Of a stretch of 64,000 nt of DNA, positions 1 to 8,964 are shown in pieces (position 1 is the first letter of the stretch; each line of letters starts with the position of its first letter). Made by a program: the position numbers and the translations under genes. The DNA is from Deltaproteobacteria bacterium. Its GTDB lineage: Bacteria > Myxococcota_A > Polyangia > Polyangiales > Houyiibacteriaceae. The notes under the pieces were generated by a model, which saw only the letters and a list, made by a program, of their open reading frames with translations, was not told the DNA's origin and did no database searches. The stretch spans positions 720,233 to 784,232 of the forward strand of contig JAEPMI010000003.1 in the NCBI GenBank assembly GCA_017644045.1, in the 5' to 3' direction.

Positions 1-3000
1 CGCGGCCTCGATCGACGTGAAGCCGCCCTGGGTCGCCGGGTAGGCCTCGGCTTCGAGGAGCGCGGTTCGGGTCCGCCGAATCGTCTTCGACTGCTCGAGG
101 AAGTGCTCGCCCAGCCAATGTTCGAGCAGGCTCGTCCAGGCGTGGTGATCGTGAAGCGAGCGCGGCGCGTGCGCGGCGATGCCCTCGAGCATCGCGCCGC
201 TCGCGCGGTGCACTCGTTTCACCAGCGCCTCGGCCACGCCCTCACGCAGCCCGTCGAGCTCCGGGGTGGCGGCGTCGAGCTCGACCTCGACCACCGCGTC
301 GATCGGCGGCCCGTCGGCCTCGAGCCGGGTGAACGCGCGGCGCTCGATGCGCACGTCGATCCGTGTCTTCGCGATCCCGCCGCTTCCGATCTCCGCGACG
401 CCCTCGAGGATGTGCTTGCCCCTGACGCGTGCGCCCGTCGGGGAGGGCGCGGGCACGGAGCGCTCCGGCTGCCGCCGGTGGAGCTCCAGGTTCACCATTC
501 GCCGGTAGTTGCGCCGCGCCTCGTTCAGCTCGCGCTCGGCGTGGCGGGCGGACTTCCCCGTCAGCTCCGCCAGCGTCTCGGCCTGGCGCCGGTCCGCGAT
601 CACCAGGTCCGGCGGCACGCCCTTCAAGTGCGATTCGTGTCGCTCGACCCAGGCGACCTCGTTGCGCACGGAGAGCTCGTCGACCGAGAGCTTGTGGCCG
701 CCGACCGTCGGGATCAGCGCGAGCCCGCGGAGGGTCTGGTCGCGGGTCGGGTCCAGCGCCTCGGCGTGGGTGGCCGCGCGCAGGATCGCGTCGTGGACGT
801 GGGTGAGCTTCCGGATGTCCCCACGGACCCGGAGCCCGCCGACCTCTTCACCGTTCAGCGCGTCCACCACCGCGCGACAGATGGCCTGCTCGAAGCGCCC
901 GAGCTGCTCTTCCAAGTCCGGCTGGAGCGCGACGCCATCCCAACCGGGCGTCGGGACGATCCGGTCGTCGTCCATCGCCACCTTGCAGTGTTCGAACGCA
1001 GCTTCGAAGGTCAGCTGGTCGATACGCACGCCACGATGCATGCGGTAGAGCACGGAGCTGCTGTGCGGCCCGAGACCGCTCCACGCGATCGCGCCGCGTA
1101 CGTCGCCGAGGTCGACCTCGAGCATCGGGTAGTCGGGGCGCCAGATCGCCGAGCTGATCGTTCGCTCGTCCATGCGCGGACGTCGACCGGCCAGGGAGGC
1201 GTCGTACTGGATGACCGGCTTGCGCGGGAAGCGCAGCTTGAGCAGCTTGGCCGCCGTCGGGTCGAAGACGACGGGTCGACCTGCGGGGAGCGCCTCGGGC
1301 GAGGCCGACTGCACCACCGCCTCCTCGGTCTCGAAGCGCTCGGAGAGATCCCGGAGCGAGGCCTTTCGCACCTCGTCGTCCTCGTGGATCTCGAAGACCG
1401 CCGCGTCGCGGAAAGGGCCGCGCAGCTGCGAGACCACCTGCTTGGCGCTCAGGTTCAGGAACTTCACCGCCGCGTGGATGGCTCCCCGCAGCTCCGGCAG
1501 CCGCGGGCCCGGCTCGAGCGGGTCGCGCAGTCGCGCCGAGCTCGGCAGCTCGCGCTCATCGTTCTGCACGAGACCGAGCAGCAGCTCCGAGCCCCTCAGC
1601 GCGATCATCTGGGCGGCGGCCAGCGCATCCTCGAAGGCTTTGTTCGGCTCGCAGTCGCGGTAGTCGCCGGTCGGCTTCAGACCGTCGGACTCGACCACGG
1701 CAACGTAGGGGACCGGGCTCAGGAAGCGCGCCCGGCCCAGCGGTCGACCGTCGAGGAGGAGGGTGACCGTGCCGATCCCCTCGTGACTCGGTGCGACGGA
1801 CTGCGGGTCGAGCAGACAGACCTCACCCCGCAGTCGGCGGTGCAGTCGCTTGAGGGGGAGGGCGCTGCGTCCACGGTTCTCATCCCCTCCGAAGCGCACC
1901 GAGAGCCACTGGCCGGGTGCATCTTCGACGATGGGCTCGCGCTGGTCGTGCTCCATCCAACGTCGCTTCGCCGCGAGTGCTCGGTTCGCGTCGCGCAGCT
2001 GCCGCCGCGGGTGCGGCGGGTTCTGGCCGGCGAAGAGGAAGCGGGTCGGATCGCCGGGCGGCGACCAGAGAACTCTACGGAGCCAGGGCTCGAGGTCGGG
2101 CTCCTCGGGCTCGTCCGACCGCAGCACGGGACCGGGCTCGATCGCGCCGAACCGTTTCCACTGGCCGACCGCGTTGCGAACCAGCTCGAGCTTGCGGAAG
2201 GGCGCGAGGTAGTTGGGCAGCGCACCGAGCTCGTTGCGCCAGTCGACCCCGCCGCAGTGGGCGCCGATCCACGACAGGATCGCGCCGCGGAGCGCTTCGA
2301 CTCGCCCTTCGTCGCCGGCTCTCTCTGCGGCGCGGTAGGCCTCGACGGTGGCGGAGACGAGCTCGTCGATGCCCTTCGACGTCGCCCGCTTCACGACGTG
2401 ATCGAGGCCGGCCTCGTCGAGCCGCACCTCTGACCGGGCGGCGTTCGTCGGCAACCGTTCGGAGTCGTAGATCAGCGTGGCCGGGACGGCGCCCTTCAGG
2501 GTGTCGTCGAGCCAGGGCATGGTCATCGAGAGGGGCACTCCGAGCTCGAGCCACTGGCAGAGGAAGGGGCGCACTCCCGAGGTCGGCTTCAGCACCACCA
2601 TCCGGGCACGCTCGCCGAGATCGATCGACACGAGCACGTCGCGGTCGCGGTCGATCGCCTCTCCGCGGATCGAGATCGGCACCCGCGAACGCTGCGGCGC
2701 CCGCACCTCGTGCAGGAGCATCAGCTCCGGCGGCGCGGCGCCGGTCAACCAGCGCCCCATCACCTGGGTGCCGAAGCGACGACGGACCTGCAGCACGACG
2801 CCGCGCTCGGGCAGGCGCGGCGCCATCGGCTGCTCGTCGTCGAGACGCATCGGGCGGAGCGCCTGGTCGTCCTCGTCGCGCTCGCGGAGCAGGGCCGGCG
2901 CATAGCGGAAGCCGATCGCGTCTCCGTCGGCGACGCGCCAGACGTCGACGAAGCGAGTCCCTTCGCCCAGCGCGGTGTTGACCGCCGTCGCGAGCAAGCG

Positions 3001-3279
3001 CGCCCAGCGGCGCTTCGGATCGACCGCGGGACTGACGAGCTCGTCGAGCAGCGCCCCGAGCTCGGCTTCCGGCGGCGGCTCGCCTTCCCAGCCGACCCAG
3101 ACGTCGTCCGCGTCGTTGTCGACGGTGATCGCGGTCGCGCCCGCGCCGACCGCGCCGCGGAGTGCTTCGAGGATCCACAGCCGCCGCTCGAGCAGCTGGT
3201 ACTCGCGGAGCTTGGCCACCGCGCGCCCCGCATCGACCCGCAGCCGCCCGGTCGCGACCCGCCGTCCCGGCGCGCTCAC
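1..3279 (-). CDS. Very large protein paired with a GHKL ATPase, C-terminus off the window
   Basis: I do not recognise this protein. The frame is open from a GTG at 3279 to the left edge, so at least 1093 residues are present and the end is missing. The GTG overlaps the stop of the upstream ATPase gene by GTGA, which points to translational coupling. The N-terminus has a stretch like a decayed GHKL N-box (EALRGAVGAGAT) followed by ITVDNDADDVWVGW, where a GHKL protein would have Asn and DxGxG. I infer a degenerate Hsp90-like fold that has lost ATP-binding residues. The rest is long, charged and without membrane segments or repeats I can see. Its job is unknown; the coupling suggests it works with the intact ATPase next door. 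Confidence 0.75.
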   Translation of the reverse strand, partial: MSAPGRRVATGRLRVDAGRAVAKLREYQLLERRLWILEALRGAVGAGATAITVDNDADDVWVGWEGEPPPEAELGALLDELVSPAVDPKRRWARLLATAVNTALGEGTRFVDVWRVADGDAIGFRYAPALLRERDEDDQALRPMRLDDEQPMAPRLPERGVVLQVRRRFGTQVMGRWLTGAAPPELMLLHEVRAPQRSRVPISIRGEAIDRDRDVLVSIDLGERARMVVLKPTSGVRPFLCQWLELGVPLSMTMPWLDDTLKGAVPATLIYDSERLPTNAARSEVRLDEAGLDHVVKRATSKGIDELVSATVEAYRAAERAGDEGRVEALRGAILSWIGAHCGGVDWRNELGALPNYLAPFRKLELVRNAVGQWKRFGAIEPGPVLRSDEPEEPDLEPWLRRVLWSPPGDPTRFLFAGQNPPHPRRQLRDANRALAAKRRWMEHDQREPIVEDAPGQWLSVRFGGDENRGRSALPLKRLHRRLRGEVCLLDPQSVAPSHEGIGTVTLLLDGRPLGRARFLSPVPYVAVVESDGLKPTGDYRDCEPNKAFEDALAAAQMIALRGSELLLGLVQNDERELPSSARLRDPLEPGPRLPELRGAIHAAVKFLNLSAKQVVSQLRGPFRDAAVFEIHEDDEVRKASLRDLSERFETEEAVVQSASPEALPAGRPVVFDPTAAKLLKLRFPRKPVIQYDASLAGRRPRMDERTISSAIWRPDYPMLEVDLGDVRGAIAWSGLGPHSSSVLYRMHRGVRIDQLTFEAAFEHCKVAMDDDRIVPTPGWDGVALQPDLEEQLGRFEQAICRAVVDALNGEEVGGLRVRGDIRKLTHVHDAILRAATHAEALDPTRDQTLRGLALIPTVGGHKLSVDELSVRNEVAWVERHESHLKGVPPDLVIADRRQAETLAELTGKSARHAERELNEARRNYRRMVNLELHRRQPERSVPAPSPTGARVRGKHILEGVAEIGSGGIAKTRIDVRIERRAFTRLEADGPPIDAVVEVELDAATPELDGLREGVAEALVKRVHRASGAMLEGIAAHAPRSLHDHHAWTSLLEHWLGEHFLEQSKTIRRTRTALLEAEAYPATQGGFTSIEAA

Positions 3280-4895
3280 GGCGTCACCCCCAGCACCTCG
3301 GCGAGCGCCCCTTCGGTGAGCCCGGCGTCGGCGCTCGCGTCGAGGCGGCCGTGGGCGAGGAGGATGTCGCGCGCGAGCAGCGCCGCGGCCACCTGGGGGT
3401 CGCTCTCGGCGAGGCGCCGCGCCTCGCGCACCGGACCGCCGGCCGTGTTGAGCAAGAGCCCCGGTCGGCTCACGAGCCGGAAGGGGTCGGAGTCCAGCGC
3501 CCCTTCGTGGAGCGTATGCCCCGACGGCGGCTCACCCGGGAGATAGGGCAGCCGCTCCCCGAAGCCGACCACGTCGACCAAGGCCAACGCGGACGGTCGC
3601 CGCGCGGCCGCCTCGAGCTGGTCCGCGAGCGACGCGAGCAAAGCCTCGTCGGCGGGTGTGGTCTTCACCGCCGAGAGGTGGGTGAAGTGCCCGTGCGAGC
3701 TCTTGAACGAGAGCTCGGCCTGTTCGAGCACGCGACGGATCGCGCCGGAGACGACCACCCATCCCTCGCCGATCAGCGCTTGGGTCAGCGCGTCGCTCCG
3801 GTCGGCGAGCACCAGGCGCTTGCGGGCGTCGCGGATCCGGACGCCGCGCTTGCCCTCGACCGGGACGAGCTGCCGAAGGGTGAAGTCCCGAGGGTCGACG
3901 GGGAGGGCCGGCATCGCGGCCATGAGTCGAGCCATCAGCCGTGCGTGGTCCGGCGTGGTGGTCTCGGCGTGCTCCGCCAGCTTCATGAGCGCCGCCGGGA
4001 TCAGCTGCTTCTCGGCGACGCGCTCGACCAGCCTGAGCGCGCGCCGGAAGGCCCCGTCGCGGCGGACGTCGTCGCGGCTGAGCGTGTGCTCGAGGCGTGC
4101 GTCCTGAACGATGAAGCGGACGCCGTCGAGAATGCCACCGAAGGGGGAGCGGGTCTCGTGGAGCAAGAGACCCTGGTTGAAGAAGCCCGCGTAGCTGCCC
4201 TGTGCGTCCTGGAGCGCGACGACGACGCGGGTGCCGCCCTCGAAGTGCGTGACCTGGACCTCGGCGTCGTCGAAGCGGAGCGGCCGGTCGATGCGGGACT
4301 CGGAGACCACGTCGCCCTGGCGGACCTCGCGAAAGTGGATCGGAGTCCGCGCGTAGCGGCACCAGCGGGCGAGGGCCTCCTGGCTCCGCTTCACCAGGTC
4401 GGGGATCGCTCCGTCGTCCATTTCGATCGTGAGCGACACGGTCGTGCCGGAGCGCTTGCCTCCGCCGGCTTCGAAGAGCTCGTAGCTGTGGTCCCGGTGC
4501 AGGTGGAGCACGTGGCTCGTGCCCTTGCCTTTCGAGGTGCGGACGGTGACGCGCTCGGGGTCCATCGCCAGCACGCTGACGAAGCCGACCCCGAACTTGC
4601 CGATCTTGTCGTCTCGGTCCTCCTTGCCCGATCGGAAGAGCACCAGGAGCTTTTCCTGGAGGACCTCCTGGTCCATCCCCTCGCCGCGGTCGGTGACCGA
4701 GATGACCACCGGCTGGCCGGGCGCGTACTGGACCGTGACCACGACCTCCTCGGTCTCGGCGTCGATCGCGTTCTGCACGAGCTCCCGATAGAAGGCCAAG
4801 GGGTCGGCGAACTGCTGAACGAGGTCATCGACGATGCCGCCTTCGACCTCCACCTCGTCTTCGCGAGGCCCACCCGCGCGATAGGGACTGGCCAT
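3276..4895 (-). CDS. Hsp90-like GHKL ATPase family protein
   Basis: 539 residues. The N-terminal third is a clear GHKL ATP-binding fold: the N-box ELVQNAIDA (E38, N42, D45), the D69-x-G-x-G loop in DRGEGM, and a later glycine-rich lid GKFGVGFVSV near residue 100. Those are the Mg/ATP binding elements of HtpG, MutL and GyrB-like proteins. The remainder does not look like the HtpG middle and C-terminal domains, and the protein is shorter than HtpG (about 630), so I do not call it htpG. It is cytosolic, with no signal peptide. The ATG at 4895 starts at the edge of an intergenic repeat. It is the first gene of a coupled pair with the large gene that follows. The substrate is unknown. Confidence 0.8.
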   Translation of the reverse strand: MASPYRAGGPREDEVEVEGGIVDDLVQQFADPLAFYRELVQNAIDAETEEVVVTVQYAPGQPVVISVTDRGEGMDQEVLQEKLLVLFRSGKEDRDDKIGKFGVGFVSVLAMDPERVTVRTSKGKGTSHVLHLHRDHSYELFEAGGGKRSGTTVSLTIEMDDGAIPDLVKRSQEALARWCRYARTPIHFREVRQGDVVSESRIDRPLRFDDAEVQVTHFEGGTRVVVALQDAQGSYAGFFNQGLLLHETRSPFGGILDGVRFIVQDARLEHTLSRDDVRRDGAFRRALRLVERVAEKQLIPAALMKLAEHAETTTPDHARLMARLMAAMPALPVDPRDFTLRQLVPVEGKRGVRIRDARKRLVLADRSDALTQALIGEGWVVVSGAIRRVLEQAELSFKSSHGHFTHLSAVKTTPADEALLASLADQLEAAARRPSALALVDVVGFGERLPYLPGEPPSGHTLHEGALDSDPFRLVSRPGLLLNTAGGPVREARRLAESDPQVAAALLARDILLAHGRLDASADAGLTEGALAEVLGVTP

Positions 4896-4914
4896 TGGGC
4901 CAGGAGCGTATCTG

Positions 4915-4984
4915 TTTTTTGGGGGTCTTTTGCAAAAGACCCCGGCTCGTCGCGAGTGAATCGCTCCTCGCCTCCCCGAAAAAC
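4915..4984. repeat. Dispersed two-hairpin intergenic repeat, copy 1 (divergent)
   Basis: It begins with a T-run and a perfect 22-base palindrome at 4922-4943 (GGGGTCTTTTGC and its complement), followed by a second weaker stem around TCGTCGCGAGTGAATCGCTC and a closing CCTCCCCGAAAAA. The layout matches two closer copies at 24451-24521 and 49935-50003. It lies between the ATPase gene and the cyclic-nucleotide-binding gene. Confidence 0.55.
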
Positions 4985-5053
4985 CTGAAGGTCTCGCGGC
5001 GTGGCCGCTCGGTGCGTCCCTCGCGCTTCGCGCTCGTCTTCCGTTGCCGGGTC

Positions 5054-5536
5054 TCAGAACTTTCCGGTGACCGAGAGGAACGTCATCTTGTCGTTCGTCT
5101 CGCGCAGCCGGGAGCTCAGGATCTTCACGAAGTTCCAGAGGATCTCGTAGGCGAGATCCTTGTGGAGGAAGAGGAGGTCCTCGAGAGCCTCCTTGCTGAT
5201 CACCAGAAGGCGACAGCGCTCGTGGACGCGCGCGTCGGCGCTGCGCGGGAACTCGTCGATGAGCGCCATCTCGCCGAAGGCGTCTCCAGGCTTGAGGACG
5301 GCCAGCGCCTCCTCGCCCATGCCGCTGACCTCACGCGAGATCCGGACCTGGCCCTCGAGGATCAGATAGAGCGCCGAGCCCCCCTCACCCTCCTTGAAGA
5401 TCACCTGCCCGATCCGATGACTCTCCTCGCTCGCGATCTCCGCGATCCGGCGCAGACCCTCCGGTCGAATGCCCTCGAAGAGGTGGATTCGGGCCAATGC
5501 CTCTTCGATGTTTTGGGGCTTCGCCACGTCGGTCAT
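5054..5536 (-). CDS. Cyclic-nucleotide-binding (CAP_ED) domain protein
   Basis: 160 residues that are almost entirely one cNMP-binding beta-barrel. Residues 17-140 carry LFEGIRPEGLRRIAEIA, the VIFKEGEGGSALYLILEGQV strand pair, and the phosphate-binding-cassette region PGDAFGEMALIDEFPRSADARV, in which the G-E-x-A-L and R-S/T-A elements normally hold the cyclic nucleotide. There is no helix-turn-helix C-terminal to it, so it is not a Crp-type transcription factor; it more likely senses a nucleotide and acts by protein contact. The start at 5536 faces the LuxR-type gene at 5751, giving a divergent promoter region of about 210 bases. The ligand is unknown. Confidence 0.85.
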   Translation of the reverse strand: MTDVAKPQNIEEALARIHLFEGIRPEGLRRIAEIASEESHRIGQVIFKEGEGGSALYLILEGQVRISREVSGMGEEALAVLKPGDAFGEMALIDEFPRSADARVHERCRLLVISKEALEDLLFLHKDLAYEILWNFVKILSSRLRETNDKMTFLSVTGKF

Positions 5537-5671
5537 TTCGCGGCGACATTAACACCGCTCCGCGAAGGAGGGCCACAATCTAGCGCCGATCACGGGTAAG
5601 GGTATGCGAAAGAGCGTACCATGAATGGGGACGGCTTGACGCGGCACCCTAGGCACGATTCCCTTGTCCAT

Positions 5672-5692
5672 GGACCCCTGACCAAGGGGTCC
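5672..5692 (+). promoter_or_regulatory. Leader hairpin upstream of the LuxR-type gene
   Basis: A perfect 8-bp stem, GGACCCCT with AGGGGTCC and a 5-base loop, lies 58 bases before the regulator's ATG. A CCCTTG at 5661-5666 can instead pair with CAAGGG at 5683-5688, so two mutually exclusive stems are possible. No run of T follows, so it is not an obvious terminator. Confidence 0.4.
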
Positions 5693-5750
5693 TCGGAAAC
5701 ACACTCCAAGCGAGCCGGACAGGCTCGAACCCAAACCCGGGGGGACCCAC

Positions 5751-6347
5751 ATGTCACTTTTTCATCTCATGGACATCGCCGAGTCGCTGCTGCAGCTCGA
5801 CCCCGTCCGTACCTATCCACAGCGCGGCGCGGAGCTCGTCGCCAAGGCCGTCCGAGCGGGCGCGTGGCGCGCAAAGCTGGATCACCACGACGACGTCGAG
5901 AGCGATCCGGCGCCGACCGGTGAGCCCACGATCACGCTGCCACTTCGGCACGGGCGTGAGGTGATCGGCTCGCTCGATCTCTTCCACAGCGAGGACTCCC
6001 TCGACGAGGATGAGATGCGGGTCGCTCGCTGGGCCGCGCGGGTCTACTCGCGCGCGCTGTCGTACGCCGAGCGACTGGCCACCGAGGGCGGCCGCTCCGC
6101 CGGCGCGAACATCGAGGAAGCCCTTCGCCGCGCGCCGCTGACGCCGCGCGAGCGCGACGTCGTCGCCCTGCTGGTCAGCGGCAGCAGCACCAAGGCCATC
6201 GCCTCGACCACCGGCCTCACGGTCTCGACCGTGAACACGTACCTGAAGCGCATCTTCTCGAAGCTCGGCGTGCACTCGCGCGTGGAGCTGGTCGCTCGGG
6301 TGGCGGGGACCGACTCCTCCGCCAGCGCGACTCAGCCGCGCTCCTAG
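5751..6347 (+). CDS. LuxR-family transcriptional regulator
   Basis: 198 residues. The C-terminal part, about residues 128-188, is a standard LuxR/FixJ helix-turn-helix: LTPRERDVVALLVSGSSTKAIASTTGLTVSTVNTYLKRIFSKLGVHSR, shown here only to name its hallmarks LTPRE, the recognition helix TVSTVNTYLKRI and the K-L-G-V-x-S-R end. The N-terminal 120 residues are not a phosphoreceiver; PLRHGREVIGSLDLFHSEDSLDEDEMRVARWAARVYSRAL resembles the last strands of a GAF-like sensor domain. It should act as a cytosolic DNA-binding regulator with an unknown signal. It diverges from the cyclic-nucleotide-binding gene and lies upstream of a flippase gene, which may be a target. Confidence 0.85.
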   Translation: MSLFHLMDIAESLLQLDPVRTYPQRGAELVAKAVRAGAWRAKLDHHDDVESDPAPTGEPTITLPLRHGREVIGSLDLFHSEDSLDEDEMRVARWAARVYSRALSYAERLATEGGRSAGANIEEALRRAPLTPRERDVVALLVSGSSTKAIASTTGLTVSTVNTYLKRIFSKLGVHSRVELVARVAGTDSSASATQPRS

Positions 6348-6478
6348 CGAGCGCGCGCCCGGTCCGTCGCGACCGAACGCCGAGGAGGGGAAAGTGGGGG
6401 CCCCGACTCGGTGTGAGCGCGACGGACCGCGGCTGGCCGCTCCTTGACCGGGGTGAGCCACGATGACAGAGCCGCGCG

Positions 6479-8032
6479 ATGGCCCGCGCGAGCGATCCCG
6501 CCCCCGAGGCGAGCGACGACGGCGAGACGCGTCGCGCCGGGAGGGGCCTCTTCGCCATCGCGGGGGCGAAGATCTATTTCATCATCACCGCCTACGCGAT
6601 CCAGCTGGCGCTGCCGCGGATCCTGGGCTCGCCCGAGGCCTTCGGGCTCTACGCCGCCGCGCTGAGCGCGGTGTCCATGCTCAACATGATCCTGATCGCC
6701 GCGACCATTCAGTCGGTGAGCAAGTTCGTGTCCGAGGACGAGGAGGCCTCCCCCGCGCTGCTGCGGCAGGGGCTGCGGATCCAGCTCGGGCTCGGCGGCC
6801 TCCTGGCCGGCGCCTTGTTCCTGACGGCGCCACCGCTCGCGGCGTTCCTCCGCGACGACGCGCTGGTGCCGCTCCTCCGGGCCGCCTCCGTGGTGGTCTT
6901 CGCCTACGCCCTCTACGCAGCCGTGGTCGGCAGCCTCAACGGCCGACGCCTGTTCGGCCTCCAGGCTCGGCTCGACATGGGCTTCTCGACCCTCCGCACC
7001 ATGGGGATCCTCGGTGGCGCCACGCTCGGCATCGGCGCGCTCGGCGCGATGGCCGGCTTCGCCACGGCCGCCATGTGCATCATGTTGGCGTCGCTGGTGG
7101 TGGTCGGCCGGGAGCTGGTCCGCAAGACCGACGCCGAGCCGCTGCCGCTGAAGCGTTGGTTCGCCTTCATGGCGCCCATCTGGACCTACCAGGCGTTCCT
7201 CAATGGCTGCCTCCAGATCGACGTCCAGGTGATGAAGAAGGTCGTGGCCGAGCTCGCCCTCGGCGCCGGCTCCACCGCCGCCGAAGCCGCGACGGCCGCG
7301 TCCACCCAGGTCGGCTTCTACCGCGCAGCGCAGACCTTCGCCTTCGTGCCCTACCAGCTCATCCTGGCGATGACCTTCATCATCTTCCCGATGATCTCGC
7401 GCGCCACCGCTGCCGGTGACGCGGAGGCCGCCCAACGCACCATTCGCGGCTCGATGCGCTTCTCGCTCCTGCTGCTGCTGAGCGTGGCCGCCCCGGTCGC
7501 CGGCGCCGCCGACGGAGTCATGCGGGTCGCCTACCCGGAGGAGTACCTCGCGGGTGCCCCGGCGCTGGGCGTCCTCGTCTTCGGTCTGGTCGCCTTCGCG
7601 CTCTTCGTGATCGCGGCCACCGTGCTCTCGAGCGCCGGCCGCCCGGGCCTGGCGGCGGCCATCGCCGCCATCGCGCTCGTCGTCGTGGTGGTGGCCAACT
7701 GGCTCTTCATCAACGAAGCCGGCGCCGGCGGAGCCGTCCTGGTCGCCGCCGCCAGCGCGACCACTCTCGGCACCACCATCGCGTGCCTCCTCGCCGGCGG
7801 CGCCGTCTTCATCAGCTTCAAGGCCTTCATCCCCATGGCCACGATCGTCCGCGGCCTGCTCGCGGGCGCCGCCGGCTTCGCGGTCGCGCACTTCGTCCCG
7901 CACGAGAGCCGGCTCATGGCCCTGGTCGCCCTGGCCGCTGGCTTCGTCGCCTTCGGCTTGGCGCTGGTGGTCCTCCGCGAGGTCCGCGGCGAGGACCTGC
8001 GCACCGCCCGGTCGATCCTGCTGAACCGATAG
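6479..8032 (+). CDS. Wzx/MATE-type polysaccharide or lipid-linked oligosaccharide flippase
   Basis: 517 residues with about 12-14 hydrophobic segments and a short charged N-terminus. The start (GRGLFAIAGAKIYFIITAYAIQ followed by LPRILGSPEAFGLYAAALS) is the typical opening of the polysaccharide transporter family, in which a membrane protein flips undecaprenyl-linked sugars across the inner membrane. The ATG at 6479 follows the LuxR-type gene by about 130 bases with no strong Shine-Dalgarno sequence. Its last 32 bases (8001-8032) recur as an imperfect copy at 8997-9028, so the 3' end looks like an insertion target that was restored. The sugar substrate cannot be told from sequence, and no glycosyltransferase genes sit nearby. 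Confidence 0.8.
   Translation: MARASDPAPEASDDGETRRAGRGLFAIAGAKIYFIITAYAIQLALPRILGSPEAFGLYAAALSAVSMLNMILIAATIQSVSKFVSEDEEASPALLRQGLRIQLGLGGLLAGALFLTAPPLAAFLRDDALVPLLRAASVVVFAYALYAAVVGSLNGRRLFGLQARLDMGFSTLRTMGILGGATLGIGALGAMAGFATAAMCIMLASLVVVGRELVRKTDAEPLPLKRWFAFMAPIWTYQAFLNGCLQIDVQVMKKVVAELALGAGSTAAEAATAASTQVGFYRAAQTFAFVPYQLILAMTFIIFPMISRATAAGDAEAAQRTIRGSMRFSLLLLLSVAAPVAGAADGVMRVAYPEEYLAGAPALGVLVFGLVAFALFVIAATVLSSAGRPGLAAAIAAIALVVVVVANWLFINEAGAGGAVLVAAASATTLGTTIACLLAGGAVFISFKAFIPMATIVRGLLAGAAGFAVAHFVPHESRLMALVALAAGFVAFGLALVVLREVRGEDLRTARSILLNR
8001..8032 (+). repeat. Direct repeat, left copy (end of flippase gene)
   Basis: These 32 bases end with the flippase stop codon. They match 8997-9028 at 28 of 32 positions, with all four mismatches in the second half. 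Together the two copies bracket an insert of about 965 bases. Confidence 0.75.
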
Positions 8033-8192
8033 ACCGCTCACGACTTGCTCTGATCCGCCCTCGCGGGCTGTGCGACCACAGGTCGGCCCCGTCCCTCCTC
8101 GCCGATGCTCGGCATCGACTCGTCGTGCCGAAACCGACCCGCGGCCGCACAGCACCCCGATCATCGGACCATTTCAAGCCGTGAGCGGTCTA
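8030..8192. repeat. 163-bp element with 18-bp terminal inverted repeats (MITE-like)
   Basis: The left end tagaccgctcacgacttg (8030-8047) and the right end caagccgtgagcggtcta (8175-8192) are inverted copies with one mismatch. Both ends have TA as the outermost bases. Further inner pairing is possible (GGCTGTGCG with CGCACAGC, AGGTCGG with CCGAC), so the whole piece could fold into a long imperfect hairpin. No open frame inside looks real. Alternatives are a strong bidirectional terminator or a transposon remnant. Confidence 0.6.
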
Positions 8193-8214
8193 GCGAGGCC
8201 TCCCCGCTCCTGGC

Positions 8215-8562
8215 TCAGGGAGCGAACATGCGCCGCCGCTCCGCGACCACGCGCTCGGTTTCGGCTCTCAACCCTTGATCGCCGAAGGACCAGTAGAGGC
8301 GGTTCCAGTGGCCGACTGGGCGCCCCGTGTCCAACCGTTCGCGCGCCGCGTCCAGCCACTGGCCGAGTTGGTCCAGCTCGAAGAACGCGATCGCCGTCTC
8401 GAACGCGCTGACCGCTTCATCCTCCAGACAGAGATGTTCGAAGCCCCCGTTCATGAGATACCCGTGCCCCCTCAGCAGTGCTCGCAGGTGCCGATCCCCG
8501 ATGCGCTCGCTGGCGGTGGGCGGACCCAGGGCGCGCTCCCACGCGACTTCGACCAGGGTCAT
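8215..8562 (-). CDS. Small protein, DUF4375/DMP19-like
   Basis: 115 residues, cytosolic, no signal peptide. The middle (RALLRGHGYLMNGGFEHLC, then an AIAFFELDQLGQWLDAA helix) resembles the xxNGGFxQ core of the DUF4375/DMP19 fold. That family includes a DNA-mimic protein and members found as immunity-like genes; the match is from memory and moderate. Its ATG overlaps the stop of the gene before it (ATGA at 8559-8562), so the two form one operon. Both lie inside a segment bounded by a 32-bp direct repeat, which suggests horizontal arrival as a two-gene cargo. Confidence 0.6.
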   Translation of the reverse strand: MTLVEVAWERALGPPTASERIGDRHLRALLRGHGYLMNGGFEHLCLEDEAVSAFETAIAFFELDQLGQWLDAARERLDTGRPVGHWNRLYWSFGDQGLRAETERVVAERRRMFAP

Positions 8563-8948
8563 TGCTCTCCAGCCTCACCTTCGAGCGGGGTCTCGACTCC
8601 ATCATCGTCGACCACGGTGAGCGCACAGACACTCGTCCAATGCGCGATCACGTCACGCCAATCACCCACATCGCTCGCAACACCCGCGATGTGGGCTGCG
8701 TCCTCGTCAGCCGATCGGAGGAAGAGGTCGCCGCCTTCGCTCTCGATCACGATCTGGATTCTCCCGGTCTGCGAGTGGAGACCGACTTCGAGCGTGAAGG
8801 AGTCGTACTCTCGGGCGAAGTTGGCTTCGCACTCGGCCCAGAGTCCCTCCTCGAACCAGTCCGTGTCGGTTCGCTCCCAGTCTCGAAACGCTCGGATGAA
8901 CAGGTCTCGAGTCTCGAGTTGTTCGGGCGACATCTCGCTCTTTCGCAT
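8559..8948 (-). CDS. Hypothetical protein, first gene of a two-gene insert
   Basis: 129 residues that I do not recognise. The protein is acidic (many Glu/Asp), has no signal peptide or membrane helix, and carries a beta-rich middle (SFTLEVGLHSQTGRIQIVIES). It is the upstream partner of the DUF4375-like gene and overlaps it by ATGA. Just upstream of its ATG are a 30-base block identical to coding sequence at 13987-14016 and then the right copy of the flanking direct repeat. The leader was therefore probably assembled at an insertion junction. A toxin-antitoxin or effector-immunity pair is possible, but nothing catalytic is visible. Confidence 0.6.
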   Translation of the reverse strand: MRKSEMSPEQLETRDLFIRAFRDWERTDTDWFEEGLWAECEANFAREYDSFTLEVGLHSQTGRIQIVIESEGGDLFLRSADEDAAHIAGVASDVGDWRDVIAHWTSVCALTVVDDDGVETPLEGEAGEQ

Positions 8949-8964
8949 GCTTCGATTCTAGCCT

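Noticed and set aside
103..2433. Long plus-strand reading frame of 776 codons
   Set aside because: It is the complement of the large minus-strand gene, with Arg/Ala/Gly-rich, low-complexity translation and no family likeness. The minus frame is open throughout and coupled to the upstream ATPase gene.
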